From DSVZ01 sp037439785 (GTDB lineage: Bacteria; Verrucomicrobiota; Verrucomicrobiia; Limisphaerales; J093), in contig JBBIVJ010000011.1 of NCBI GenBank assembly GCA_037439785.1, positions 44,658-108,657 of the forward strand: a stretch of 64,000 nucleotides of DNA. The letters are read 5' to 3'. Within the stretch, counting starts at the first letter, position 1, and the number at the start of each line of letters is the position of its first letter. Below, in pieces: positions 53,273 to 60,701 of the stretch. The translations under genes were made by a program, and so were the position numbers. The notes under the pieces were generated by a model. The model was not told where the DNA came from, searched no databases, and saw nothing but the letters and a program-made list of their open reading frames with translations.

Positions 53273-54151
53273 TTAGTAAAGCCAGCGCCGGATACCGCCG
53301 GCGGTATCCAGTTCCACGCCCTGCCGCCGAAAGGCCCAGCACATGTAACTGACGCTGACAAAGTAGGAGGCGGGCACCCGGTTGAGCACGCCGATCTTGA
53401 CGCCGAGCAGGGTGGTCCTGCCCCCGAAGCCCATGGGCCCGATGCCCAGTTCGTTGGCCGTACGGAGGATGTCCTGCTCCAGGGCGTCGAGCTCGGGCAC
53501 CGGGTTGCGGTCGTCCAGCCGGCGCAGGAAGTGCACTTTGGAATGCTCGTAGCCGGTGGCCCGGTCGCCGCCCAGGCACACACCCAGGATGCCGGGGCCG
53601 CAGCCCTTGCCCTGGGCCTGGAGCACGGCATCGAGGATCGCCCTGCGGCAGCCTTTGAGGTCGCGATCCGCCTCCAACCGCTCGTCCGGCAGCGAATATT
53701 GGCCGCCCACGTTTTCGCACCCGCCTCCTTTGAGGACCAGCCGTACCTGGGTTTCCGGGCCGCGATGCTGGTGGAAATGGAAAGTGGGGGCGCCGGGGCC
53801 AAGGTTGGTGCCGTCATTTTTGCCGGTGAGGGTGTCCACCGAATTCTGCCGCAGGTAGCCCCTCCGCGTGGCCTCTTTGACGGCTTCGCGCGCCGTCTCG
53901 GCAAAGGCAATCTGGTCCAACCCGACCGGCGCTTCGACGTAGAAGAGCACACTGCCTGTGTCCTGGCAGATGGGCTGGGACTTTTGGCGTGCCAACTCGA
54001 TGTTGCGCTGGATGATCCGCATCGCCTCGGCCGCGATGGTCTGCCGGGCCTCGCGCTCCAGGGCGGCAAGGATGGCGGCCTGGACGTCGTTGGGGATTTC
54101 CGCCGAGGTACGGCGAATCAACTCCAGCAGCGAATCCCGCAGTGCGGTCAT
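53273..54151 (-). CDS. Class I fumarate hydratase-type alpha subunit (Fe-S)
   Basis: This 292-residue protein is the N-terminal half of a class I fumarase/tartrate dehydratase, which adds or removes water using a 4Fe-4S cluster. Conserved sites are QPICQDTGSVLFYVEAPVG with Cys62, TGKNDGTNLGPGAPTFHFHQ, KGGGCENVGGQYSLP and GCGPGILGVCLGG with Cys184 and Cys192. Three such Cys residues bind the cluster. Fumarate, tartrate and mesaconate enzymes look alike by sequence, so fumarate is the likely but not proven substrate. The start is supported by a promoter ending eight bases before it. Confidence 0.9.
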   Translation of the reverse strand: MTALRDSLLELIRRTSAEIPNDVQAAILAALEREARQTIAAEAMRIIQRNIELARQKSQPICQDTGSVLFYVEAPVGLDQIAFAETAREAVKEATRRGYLRQNSVDTLTGKNDGTNLGPGAPTFHFHQHRGPETQVRLVLKGGGCENVGGQYSLPDERLEADRDLKGCRRAILDAVLQAQGKGCGPGILGVCLGGDRATGYEHSKVHFLRRLDDRNPVPELDALEQDILRTANELGIGPMGFGGRTTLLGVKIGVLNRVPASYFVSVSYMCWAFRRQGVELDTAGGIRRWLY

Positions 54152-54159
54152 GCTGAAGC

Positions 54160-54188
54160 AGGGTAGGGCGACGGGGGAGGGGCGTCAA
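54160..54188 (-). promoter_or_regulatory. Leaderless promoter of the fumarase genes
   Basis: Minus-strand TTGACG (-35), 17 bases, TACCCT (-10), eight bases to ATG 54151. Confidence 0.6.
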
Positions 54189-54425
54189 ACCCCGCCACCG
54201 ACCACTCCAGGCGGGGTCCGCTTCAATCTCCTTGGGGCCAGCCAGTAGAGGTTGGGCTTCCGATGGCGTCCGGGGGCCGGCGCCGAGTTTTTTGCAACTC
54301 GGGGCTGGTCAAGTCTTGCATTTTGCTGTACACCTGCGGCTGTTGCGAATGGGCCAAAAACCGCCTCAACCCTTGACCCCCGCAAGGGAGCCCCGGCACA
54401 CCGGGGCAGGACACGTTGTGGATCT

Positions 54426-55772
54426 ATGTCACCCCTCATCGGACGCATTCTGGTCATAGACGACGACGACCAAACCCGGGCCATGCTGGACGAGCTGCTG
54501 CGGGAGGAAGGCTACGAAGTCGTTTCCGCCCAAAGTCTGGCGGCGGCGCGGGAGTTGTTCGGCCGCACCGCCCCGGATGTGGCGCTGCTGGACTGGCAAT
54601 TACCGGATGGCGACGGCATGCAATTCTTGCCGGAGCTCAAGCGCCACTGGCCGGAGTTGCAGATCATCATGTTGACGGGCTACGCCACCTTTGACGTGGC
54701 AGTCGAGGCCGTCAAGCAGGGCGCCTTCCACTTCCAGAGCAAGCCCTTCCACCCGGAGAGCCTGAGCCTGCTGATCCGCCGCGCCTTCGAGCACAAACAG
54801 CTTACCGACCGGACCGACGCGCTGCAACGCGCCCTCTCCCGGCTGCGTGGCGAGACCCCCACCATCTTCGCCAGCCGGGCCATGACCGACATTTTGCGGC
54901 TGGTCGAGCGCATCGCCGGCAGCGATGCCCCGATCCTCATCACCGGCGAGAGCGGCACGGGCAAAGAGGTCATTGCCGATCTGGTCCATTCCCTGAGTCC
55001 CCGCCCCACCGGGCCGTTTGTGAAGGTCAACTGCGCCGCCCTGCCCCGCGAGTTGATCGAAAGCGAGCTGTTCGGCGTGGTCAAGGGGGCCTACACCGGC
55101 GCCCATGCGGACCGGGACGGGCTGTTCGTCGAGGCCGCCCGCGGCACCATCCTGCTGGACGAGATTTCCGAGATGCCGTTGGACACCCAGGCCAAGTTGC
55201 TGCGGGTGCTCCAAGAACGCACCTTCCGGCCCGTGGGCGGCAAGACCATCCTCAACGCTGATTGCCGCATCCTCGCCGCCACCAACCGCAAGCCGGAGGA
55301 GGCCATCCGCGAAGGCAAGCTGCGGGAAGACGTTTACTACCGCATCTCGGCGGTGACCATCCACCTGCCGCCGTTGCGGGAACGGCGGGAGGACATCCTG
55401 CCCCTGGCCCGGGCGTTTCTGCGCCGTTTTGCCGCCCAGTCCGGCCGCACCATCAGCGGCTTCAGTGAAGAGGCGGTGCGGGTGCTGCAATGCTTCGACT
55501 GGCCCGGCAACGTCCGCCAGCTCGAGAACGAAATCCAACGCGCCGTGCTCATGTGCGAATCCAGCAAAGTGGAACTGCACGATCTTTCCATCTCCGGGAC
55601 CGTCCAGGATATGCCCGAGGGGCCATTGACCATGCTGGAAAACGTCGAGCGCGATGCCATCCGCCAGGCCCTGGCACGCGCCGCCGGCAACAAAACCATC
55701 GCCGCAGCCGAACTGGGCGTCACCCGGCAGACTCTCTACAACAAAATCCGCCGCTACGGGCTGAAGGTTTGA
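54426..55772 (+). CDS. NtrC-family sigma54-dependent response regulator
   Basis: This 448-residue protein has three domains. The receiver (residues 8-120) has acidic residues in VIDDDDQTR, the phosphate acceptor Asp56 in LLDWQLPDG, and a Lys in FQSKPFHPE. The AAA+ activator (about 145-375) has Walker A GESGTGKE (175), GAYTGA (221, the sigma54 contact loop; usual form GAFTGA), Walker B ILLDEI, and an arginine-rich sensor II near NVRQLENEI. The C-terminal Fis-type helix-turn-helix is GNKTIAAAELGVTRQTLYNK. It activates sigma54 promoters when phosphorylated. No histidine kinase is adjacent. A hairpin (54390-54407, GCCCCGG/CCGGGGC) lies just upstream of the start. Confidence 0.94.
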   Translation: MSPLIGRILVIDDDDQTRAMLDELLREEGYEVVSAQSLAAARELFGRTAPDVALLDWQLPDGDGMQFLPELKRHWPELQIIMLTGYATFDVAVEAVKQGAFHFQSKPFHPESLSLLIRRAFEHKQLTDRTDALQRALSRLRGETPTIFASRAMTDILRLVERIAGSDAPILITGESGTGKEVIADLVHSLSPRPTGPFVKVNCAALPRELIESELFGVVKGAYTGAHADRDGLFVEAARGTILLDEISEMPLDTQAKLLRVLQERTFRPVGGKTILNADCRILAATNRKPEEAIREGKLREDVYYRISAVTIHLPPLRERREDILPLARAFLRRFAAQSGRTISGFSEEAVRVLQCFDWPGNVRQLENEIQRAVLMCESSKVELHDLSISGTVQDMPEGPLTMLENVERDAIRQALARAAGNKTIAAAELGVTRQTLYNKIRRYGLKV

Positions 55773-55858
55773 CGCCGTCGAACAGGCGGGAAACTCCCGT
55801 TGCGTATCTCGCCGGCCCCGTGCGGGAGAAGGGGGCAGGGCAGGGGCGGATGAAAAAC

Positions 55859-55887
55859 TTGGCGGGCGGCAGACCGCCGCTTAGCCT
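55859..55887 (+). promoter_or_regulatory. Leaderless promoter of the uronate isomerase-like gene
   Basis: TTGGCG (55859-55864), 17-base spacer, TAGCCT (55882-55887), eight bases to ATG 55896. A GGCGG-CAGA-CCGCC palindrome fills most of the spacer and could be an operator. Confidence 0.6.
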
Positions 55888-55895
55888 GTGTGCCG

Positions 55896-57203
55896 ATGCC
55901 TGCCTCTGCTGGAGACTTTCGCCGCACCGCGCTGCATGGCCTCATCGAGCGGGTCGTGGCCTCGACGCCGGTCGTGGACATTCACACCCATCTTTACGAC
56001 CCGCTGATGGACCGGTTGCTGCTCTGGGGCATTGACGAGCTGCTGGTTTACCACTACCTCGCCGCGGAGGCCTTCCGGTACCTCGAGGTCCCGCCGGAGA
56101 AATTTTTCGCCCTGACCCGCAGCCAGCAGGCCGACCTGATCTGGCAGGAGCTGTTTGTCGCTCATTCGCCTGTCTCGGAGGCCTGTCGCGGCGTGCTGAC
56201 CATCCTGCATCGGCTGGGCCTGGACGCCCGCGAACGTGACCTGCCGGCCTTGCGGGAATGGTTCAGCTCCTGGCCCCTGGAAGCCCACTTGCACCGGGTC
56301 CTGGAACTGGCCCACGTTGCCCGCATCTACATGACCAACTCGCCCTTTGACGACGCTGAGCGGGCGCTCTGGCTGCGCGGCTTCCTGCGCGACGAGCGCT
56401 TCGTCAGCGCCCTGCGCATAGACCCGCTGCTGCTGGACTGGCCGGTCACCGCCCTGCGCCTGGTCGAGTGGGGCTACAACGTCGGCGAGGGCCTGTCTCT
56501 TCAGACCCTGGATGAAGTGCGCCGCTTCCTGGCCGATTGGACCCGACGCATGGACGCCCGTTATGGCATGGTGTCCCTGCCACCGGATTTTACCTACCCC
56601 GCCGCCACGGACACGGCCCGGCTCTTGGACGGTGCCGTCCTGCCGCACTGCCGGGACTTTGGCCAGCCCCTGGCCCTGATGTTGGGAGTGCGGCGGGCTG
56701 TCAACCCCCGTCTCGGCCTCGCCGGCGACGGCGTGGGGCGCAGTGACCTGGAGGCGCTGGTCCAGCTCTGCGGCGCCCACCCCGAAAACCGGTTTGCGGT
56801 GACTGTGCTCAGCCGGGAAAACCAGCACGAGCTGTGCGTCATCGCCCGGAAGTTCCGCAACCTCCACGTCTTCGGCTGCTGGTGGTTCACCAACATCCCC
56901 AGCCTCATCGAGGAGATCACCCGCCTTCGGCTGGAACTGCTCGGCCTGAGCTTCACCCCTCAACATTCCGACGCCCGCGTGCTCGAGCAACTCATCTACA
57001 AGTTCGACCACACCCGCCGCATCCTGGTCAAGGTCCTCGCCGAGAAATACGGTGACCTGGCCATGGCCGGCTGGGAACCCACCGAGACCGAAATCCGCCG
57101 CGACCTCACCGCCCTGCTGGGCGGCGCCTTCGAGCAATTCTGCCAGGGTCGCCCCGCGCCGGCTCCACCGGCCGAATCCCCGGCAGACCTGGCCGGGGTT
57201 TGA
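55896..57203 (+). CDS. Glucuronate/uronate isomerase-like metal-dependent hydrolase
   Basis: This 435-residue protein shows the amidohydrolase fold of UxaC: VVDIHTHLYDP near residue 28 (D28, H30 and H32, metal ligands), RVLELAHVARIYMTNSPFDD, SALRIDPLLLDW and FGCWWFTNIPSLIEEITRLR. Length is near the family norm of about 470. In UxaC the reaction interconverts D-glucuronate and D-fructuronate; the verrucomicrobial subgroup is only partly characterised. I prefer the ATG at 55896 over a GTG two codons upstream because the leaderless promoter ends eight bases before it. It lies beside a sigma54 regulator but no shared control is visible. Confidence 0.82.
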   Translation: MPASAGDFRRTALHGLIERVVASTPVVDIHTHLYDPLMDRLLLWGIDELLVYHYLAAEAFRYLEVPPEKFFALTRSQQADLIWQELFVAHSPVSEACRGVLTILHRLGLDARERDLPALREWFSSWPLEAHLHRVLELAHVARIYMTNSPFDDAERALWLRGFLRDERFVSALRIDPLLLDWPVTALRLVEWGYNVGEGLSLQTLDEVRRFLADWTRRMDARYGMVSLPPDFTYPAATDTARLLDGAVLPHCRDFGQPLALMLGVRRAVNPRLGLAGDGVGRSDLEALVQLCGAHPENRFAVTVLSRENQHELCVIARKFRNLHVFGCWWFTNIPSLIEEITRLRLELLGLSFTPQHSDARVLEQLIYKFDHTRRILVKVLAEKYGDLAMAGWEPTETEIRRDLTALLGGAFEQFCQGRPAPAPPAESPADLAGV

Positions 57204-57273
57204 AGCGGCTCCTCCACCTTCCGCCCGTGAGCCCCCCTGACATTCCAAGCCCGCCGCACCGCCAACGTCCCCC

Positions 57274-58242
57274 ATGACCTCCACCGAGCAAGAATCCCTC
57301 CTGACCGTCGCCCTGATGGCCGCCTTTGCCGACGGCTCTAAGGCCGAGGCCGAGCGCGACCTCATCAAGCGCCTGGCCGAAAGCCTCCCCGCCGGCGAGG
57401 TGAACGTCGCCGCGCTGTACCCGCGCGTCCTGCTCAAGCAAGTGACCCTGGAACAAGCCGCTGCCCCGCTCCAGACCGCCGAACTCCGCCAACTGGCCTA
57501 CGAAATGGCCGTCGGTGTGTGCGATGCCGATGAGGCCCAAACCCCCGCCGAGCAGGCCTTCCTCGCCCGCCTGCGCCAGGTCCTTCAACTTCCGGAAACC
57601 CGGGCCCAGGCCATAGACCAGCAGGCCGAGGCACTGGCGAAGGAACCGCTCACCGCAGACGCCGACCCTGCCCTCCTTCCCGTCGCTGCAGCCGCCCCAG
57701 CGGCTGAGGCGGCGCCGTCTGCCGGAGCCGATGCCGCCGCGGACCGGTTGGTGCTCCATTACGCCCTGCTGAACGCCGCCCTTGAACTGCTGCCCGAAAC
57801 CCTGGCCACGCTGGCCATCGTGCCGCTGCAGATGAAAATGGTCTATCGCGTCGGCCGGCACTACGGGCACGAACTGGGCCGCGGCCACATCAAGGAACTG
57901 CTGGCCGCCGCCGGCGTCGGCCTGACCTCCCAGGTCCTCGAAGGCTACGCCCGCAAACTGCTGGGCGGATTGCTGGGCCGGGCCGGCGGCGGCTGGGGCA
58001 AATGGGCGGGCCGTCAGATCGCCAGTTCCGCCATGACCTTTGCCACCACCTGGGCGCTGGGGCAGCTCGCCCGCCAATACTACGCCGGCGGCCGCCGCTT
58101 CTCGGCCCTCGAACTTCGGCGACTCTTCGGTGCGCTCACCGAGCAGGGCCGCTCCCTCCACGCCCGCTACGCCCACGACATCCAGCAACGGGCGGCCACG
58201 CTGGACGTCCGCCAACTCCTGCCCTGGCTGCGCCGCGCCTGA
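57274..58242 (+). CDS. TerB-like/DUF697 (YcjF-like) protein
   Basis: This 322-residue protein starts with a TerB-like acidic helix bundle (ALMAAFADGSKAEAERDLIKRL, DEAQTPAEQAFLARLRQVL; about residues 10-115), then an Ala-rich linker at about 125-150, and a DUF697-type half (PLQMKMVYRVGRHYGHELGRG, GKWAGRQIASSAMTFATTWALGQLARQYYAGGR) with two membrane-like helices. YcjF-type proteins appear with GTPases in other bacteria, but none is adjacent. Stress or membrane functions have been proposed for TerB domains. Activity is unknown; the two-domain architecture is the useful observation. Confidence 0.75.
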   Translation: MTSTEQESLLTVALMAAFADGSKAEAERDLIKRLAESLPAGEVNVAALYPRVLLKQVTLEQAAAPLQTAELRQLAYEMAVGVCDADEAQTPAEQAFLARLRQVLQLPETRAQAIDQQAEALAKEPLTADADPALLPVAAAAPAAEAAPSAGADAAADRLVLHYALLNAALELLPETLATLAIVPLQMKMVYRVGRHYGHELGRGHIKELLAAAGVGLTSQVLEGYARKLLGGLLGRAGGGWGKWAGRQIASSAMTFATTWALGQLARQYYAGGRRFSALELRRLFGALTEQGRSLHARYAHDIQQRAATLDVRQLLPWLRRA

Positions 58243-58356
58243 ACGGCCGGCACCATCCCGGGTCGGTACGCGCGCACCACCGCGCCCACCGCCGCCGCTC
58301 CATTTTTTGGGTTGCACCGCACGCGGACGGCGCAACAGTAGCCGCTCAACCCGACC

Positions 58357-59487
58357 ATGCCTGCCGACGCGCTGCTCATCGTGGGTGATGGCGCCAACTG
58401 CGCCAACCTGCGCTATGCCGCCGGCCTGGCGCTCACCCGGCCCGCGGTTTTTTTGCAGCCGGCCGGTGCGCACGGCACGGTCTGGGTGGACCGCCCCGAT
58501 CGCCACGCCGGGCCCTCGGGACCGCGTGCCTGCCGCGTCCGCACCCTGCCGACGGGGGCCGGCGGCGCCAACGGACGCGCCACCCGCACCCTGGCCAACG
58601 CCATCGCCCGCTGGGTCCGCACCCGTGGCGTGCGGCGGCTGGTGGTGCCGGAGAGTTTCCCCCTGGGGCTGGCGCGGGAGTTGAGCGGGCACAAGCTGCG
58701 GCTGCGCCCCTGCCCGGACTGCCGCCTGTTTCCCGAACGCGCGGTCAAGACGGCCGCGGAGGTCGCCATGATCCGGGCCGCGGTGGTCATGGCCGAAGTG
58801 GGCCTGGCCGAGGGTATCCACGCCCTCCAGACCACACAGGTGTCGGGCGGGGGACGCCTGACCCGTCAGGGCCAGCCGCTCACCGCCGAGCGCCTGCGCA
58901 CAGTGATGCAGGTGGCGGTCTTTCAAGCGGGCGGCCTGCCGGTGGAAACCGCCGTGGAAGTGGGACTGCGCGAGGGCGCAGCCCGCCTCGAGGCGCACGG
59001 GCCTTTGCCCGCCCATCGCCCGATTGTGCTGAGCCTCACCACCCGTTCGCTCAAGACCGGCTACCATGCCGCGCTGACCCGCACGGTGGTGCGGGGCCGG
59101 GCCCGCGAAAGGGTCCGGCACCTGCACGCTGCCTTGCTGCAGGGCCTCAATGCAGCCGTGAAAGAACTGCGCACGGGTCTCCGCGCCGCCGCGGTTTTCA
59201 CCGCTGTCGAGCGCGGCCTGCTGGCCGCCCTGCCGTCGGGCAGTTCCGGCCGGCGATCCCGGCGGCCCCCCTGGTCCCTGGAGGCGCACGGTCTGGGGCT
59301 CGAACGGCGCGAACTGCCCTTCCTGGCCGCCGACACTGAGGAGCTGCTCCACGCCGGCAACGTGTTGCTGGTGCGGGCTCAGGCGGCTGCCGCGCGCGGT
59401 GAGGGTGTGGCATTGGCGGACCTGCTGCTGGTCACCCCGCAGGGGTGTCGTTGCCTGACGCTTCTCGAGAAGATGCTGGAATGGTGA
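58357..59487 (+). CDS. Peptidase M24 (creatinase/prolidase) fold protein with lost metal ligands
   Basis: This 376-residue protein resembles X-Pro aminopeptidases over its length: a creatinase-type N-domain (about residues 1-130), then KTAAEVAMIRAAVVMAEVGL, the linker common to these enzymes, and a pita-bread C-domain. The sites that normally hold two metal ions are degenerate. The usual Asp-x-Gly...Ser-Asp-x-Thr-Arg region reads SLTTRSLKTGYHAALTRTVV, without either Asp. The usual His-Gly-x-Gly...His-Glu region reads AHGLGLERRELPF, keeping one His but not the HE pair. So peptidase activity is unlikely. It may be a binding or scaffolding pseudoenzyme. It begins 114 bases after the TerB/DUF697 gene on the same strand. 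Confidence 0.8.
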   Translation: MPADALLIVGDGANCANLRYAAGLALTRPAVFLQPAGAHGTVWVDRPDRHAGPSGPRACRVRTLPTGAGGANGRATRTLANAIARWVRTRGVRRLVVPESFPLGLARELSGHKLRLRPCPDCRLFPERAVKTAAEVAMIRAAVVMAEVGLAEGIHALQTTQVSGGGRLTRQGQPLTAERLRTVMQVAVFQAGGLPVETAVEVGLREGAARLEAHGPLPAHRPIVLSLTTRSLKTGYHAALTRTVVRGRARERVRHLHAALLQGLNAAVKELRTGLRAAAVFTAVERGLLAALPSGSSGRRSRRPPWSLEAHGLGLERRELPFLAADTEELLHAGNVLLVRAQAAAARGEGVALADLLLVTPQGCRCLTLLEKMLEW

Positions 59488-59521
59488 CGCGCCGCCGTCG
59501 CCCCTTGTGCCGCGGCCGGCG

Positions 59522-59628
59522 AATAATCGTTCGGCGGCACTTGCGCGGGCGGCCGAGTTCATTATTTTGCCCCCCGAAAGCGGTCGCTTTCGGGTCGGCC
59601 AGCGCGGAGGCAACCGGGGTCGGTTGCC
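59522..59628. other. Cluster of three intergenic hairpins
   Basis: An imperfect hairpin (AATAAT...TCGGC pairs with GCCGA...ATTATT, about 59522-59568), a perfect 10-base palindrome CCCGAAAGCG-GT-CGCTTTCGGG (59573-59594) and GGCAACCG-GGGT-CGGTTGCC (59609-59628) follow one another between two same-strand genes. No clear T run follows, so these look more like RNA structure or protein sites than terminators. Confidence 0.6.
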
Positions 59629-59688
59629 ACGAGCCGGGCGCCGACGCCGGAAAGCGACTCAAAAGCACGACACTACGGAGTCAGAGCC

Positions 59689-60417
59689 ATGATGATTGCC
59701 TACGGTTTTTTCTTCGCGTGGGATTGGCTGATCCTGCCGGGCATCCTGCTGGGCCTTTGGGCGCAGTTGAAGTTGATGTCCACCTACGGCCGCTTTGTCC
59801 GCGTGCCGGTCAGCTCGGGATTGACCGGCGCCGAGGCCGCCCGGGAAATCTTGGACCGGGCGGGGTTGACGGACGTGCCCGTGCGGGCGGTACCCGGCCA
59901 TCTGACCGACCACTACGACCCGATCAAGCGCGCGCTGCACCTGTCGGAGGAGAATTTCTTCGGCCGTTCGGTGGCCGCGGTGGGGGTGGCGGCACATGAG
60001 GCCGGCCACGCCCTGCAGCACCAGGCCGCCTACGCCCCGTTGCAGCTTCGCATGATGCTGGTGCCGGCCACCAACTTCGCCAGCAAGGCGGTGTTCTTGA
60101 TTCTGGGGGTCGGCTTCCTGCTCACCCTGTTCGGCCTTTTGAGCCCGCAGTTCTTCGGCGCCCTGCTGCCTTATGCGGTCGGGGCCTACGCCGTGGTCAC
60201 GCTCTTCCAACTGATCACGTTGCCGGTCGAGTTTGATGCCAGCCGGCGCGCGAAGGCGGCCCTGACCCGTTTCGGCATCGTCACCCAGGCGGAAGCGCCT
60301 GGCGTGAACCGCGTCCTGGGCGCGGCCGCGCTGACCTATGTGGCGGCGCTGGTCACGGCTGTCCTGGAGCTGCTGCGCTTGATTCTGCTGGCGCGGAGCT
60401 TCAGCCACCAGGACTAG
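59689..60417 (+). CDS. YugP-type zinc-dependent membrane protease
   Basis: This 242-residue membrane protein has a helix at the N-terminus, LMSTYGRFVRVPVSSGLTGA, then the zinc site AAHEAGHALQHQ (HEAGH at about residues 103-107), and two to three more membrane helices, with PVEFDASRRAKAAL near residue 180 (conserved Glu and Asp for a third zinc ligand and structure). These match the Zn_peptidase_2/YugP family. It starts 61 bases after the last hairpin at 59628. The family's physiological role is not established. Confidence 0.92.
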   Translation: MMIAYGFFFAWDWLILPGILLGLWAQLKLMSTYGRFVRVPVSSGLTGAEAAREILDRAGLTDVPVRAVPGHLTDHYDPIKRALHLSEENFFGRSVAAVGVAAHEAGHALQHQAAYAPLQLRMMLVPATNFASKAVFLILGVGFLLTLFGLLSPQFFGALLPYAVGAYAVVTLFQLITLPVEFDASRRAKAALTRFGIVTQAEAPGVNRVLGAAALTYVAALVTAVLELLRLILLARSFSHQD

Positions 60418-60701
60418 CTTCGGCCTCAGCCGAACCGTCCTCTGGGGAACGGGGAGTCGGGGACCTTTTTCCGACCCTGCCAATTCCTTCCGAACACCGA
60501 AGGGCCACTTGGGGAAGCCGGGCTGCCCAAGGCCATCGGCCGGGGAAGCTTGACTTCGCCGCGGTGGTAGTCATTCTTACCCGCGTCTCAGCACGGTTGT
60601 CGGTCGTCGGTATCGAGCGGCTTGGCCCCGGGACACCAAGGGAAGAAGGGACAGCCAGTCGGGCAAAAGATCGGCAACCTCGAACCCCGAATATTCCATT
60701 C

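Noticed and set aside
54301..54345. Possible sigma54 promoter before the NtrC-type gene
   Set aside because: The GG and GC elements are nine rather than ten bases apart and the surrounding TTGCA match is poor.
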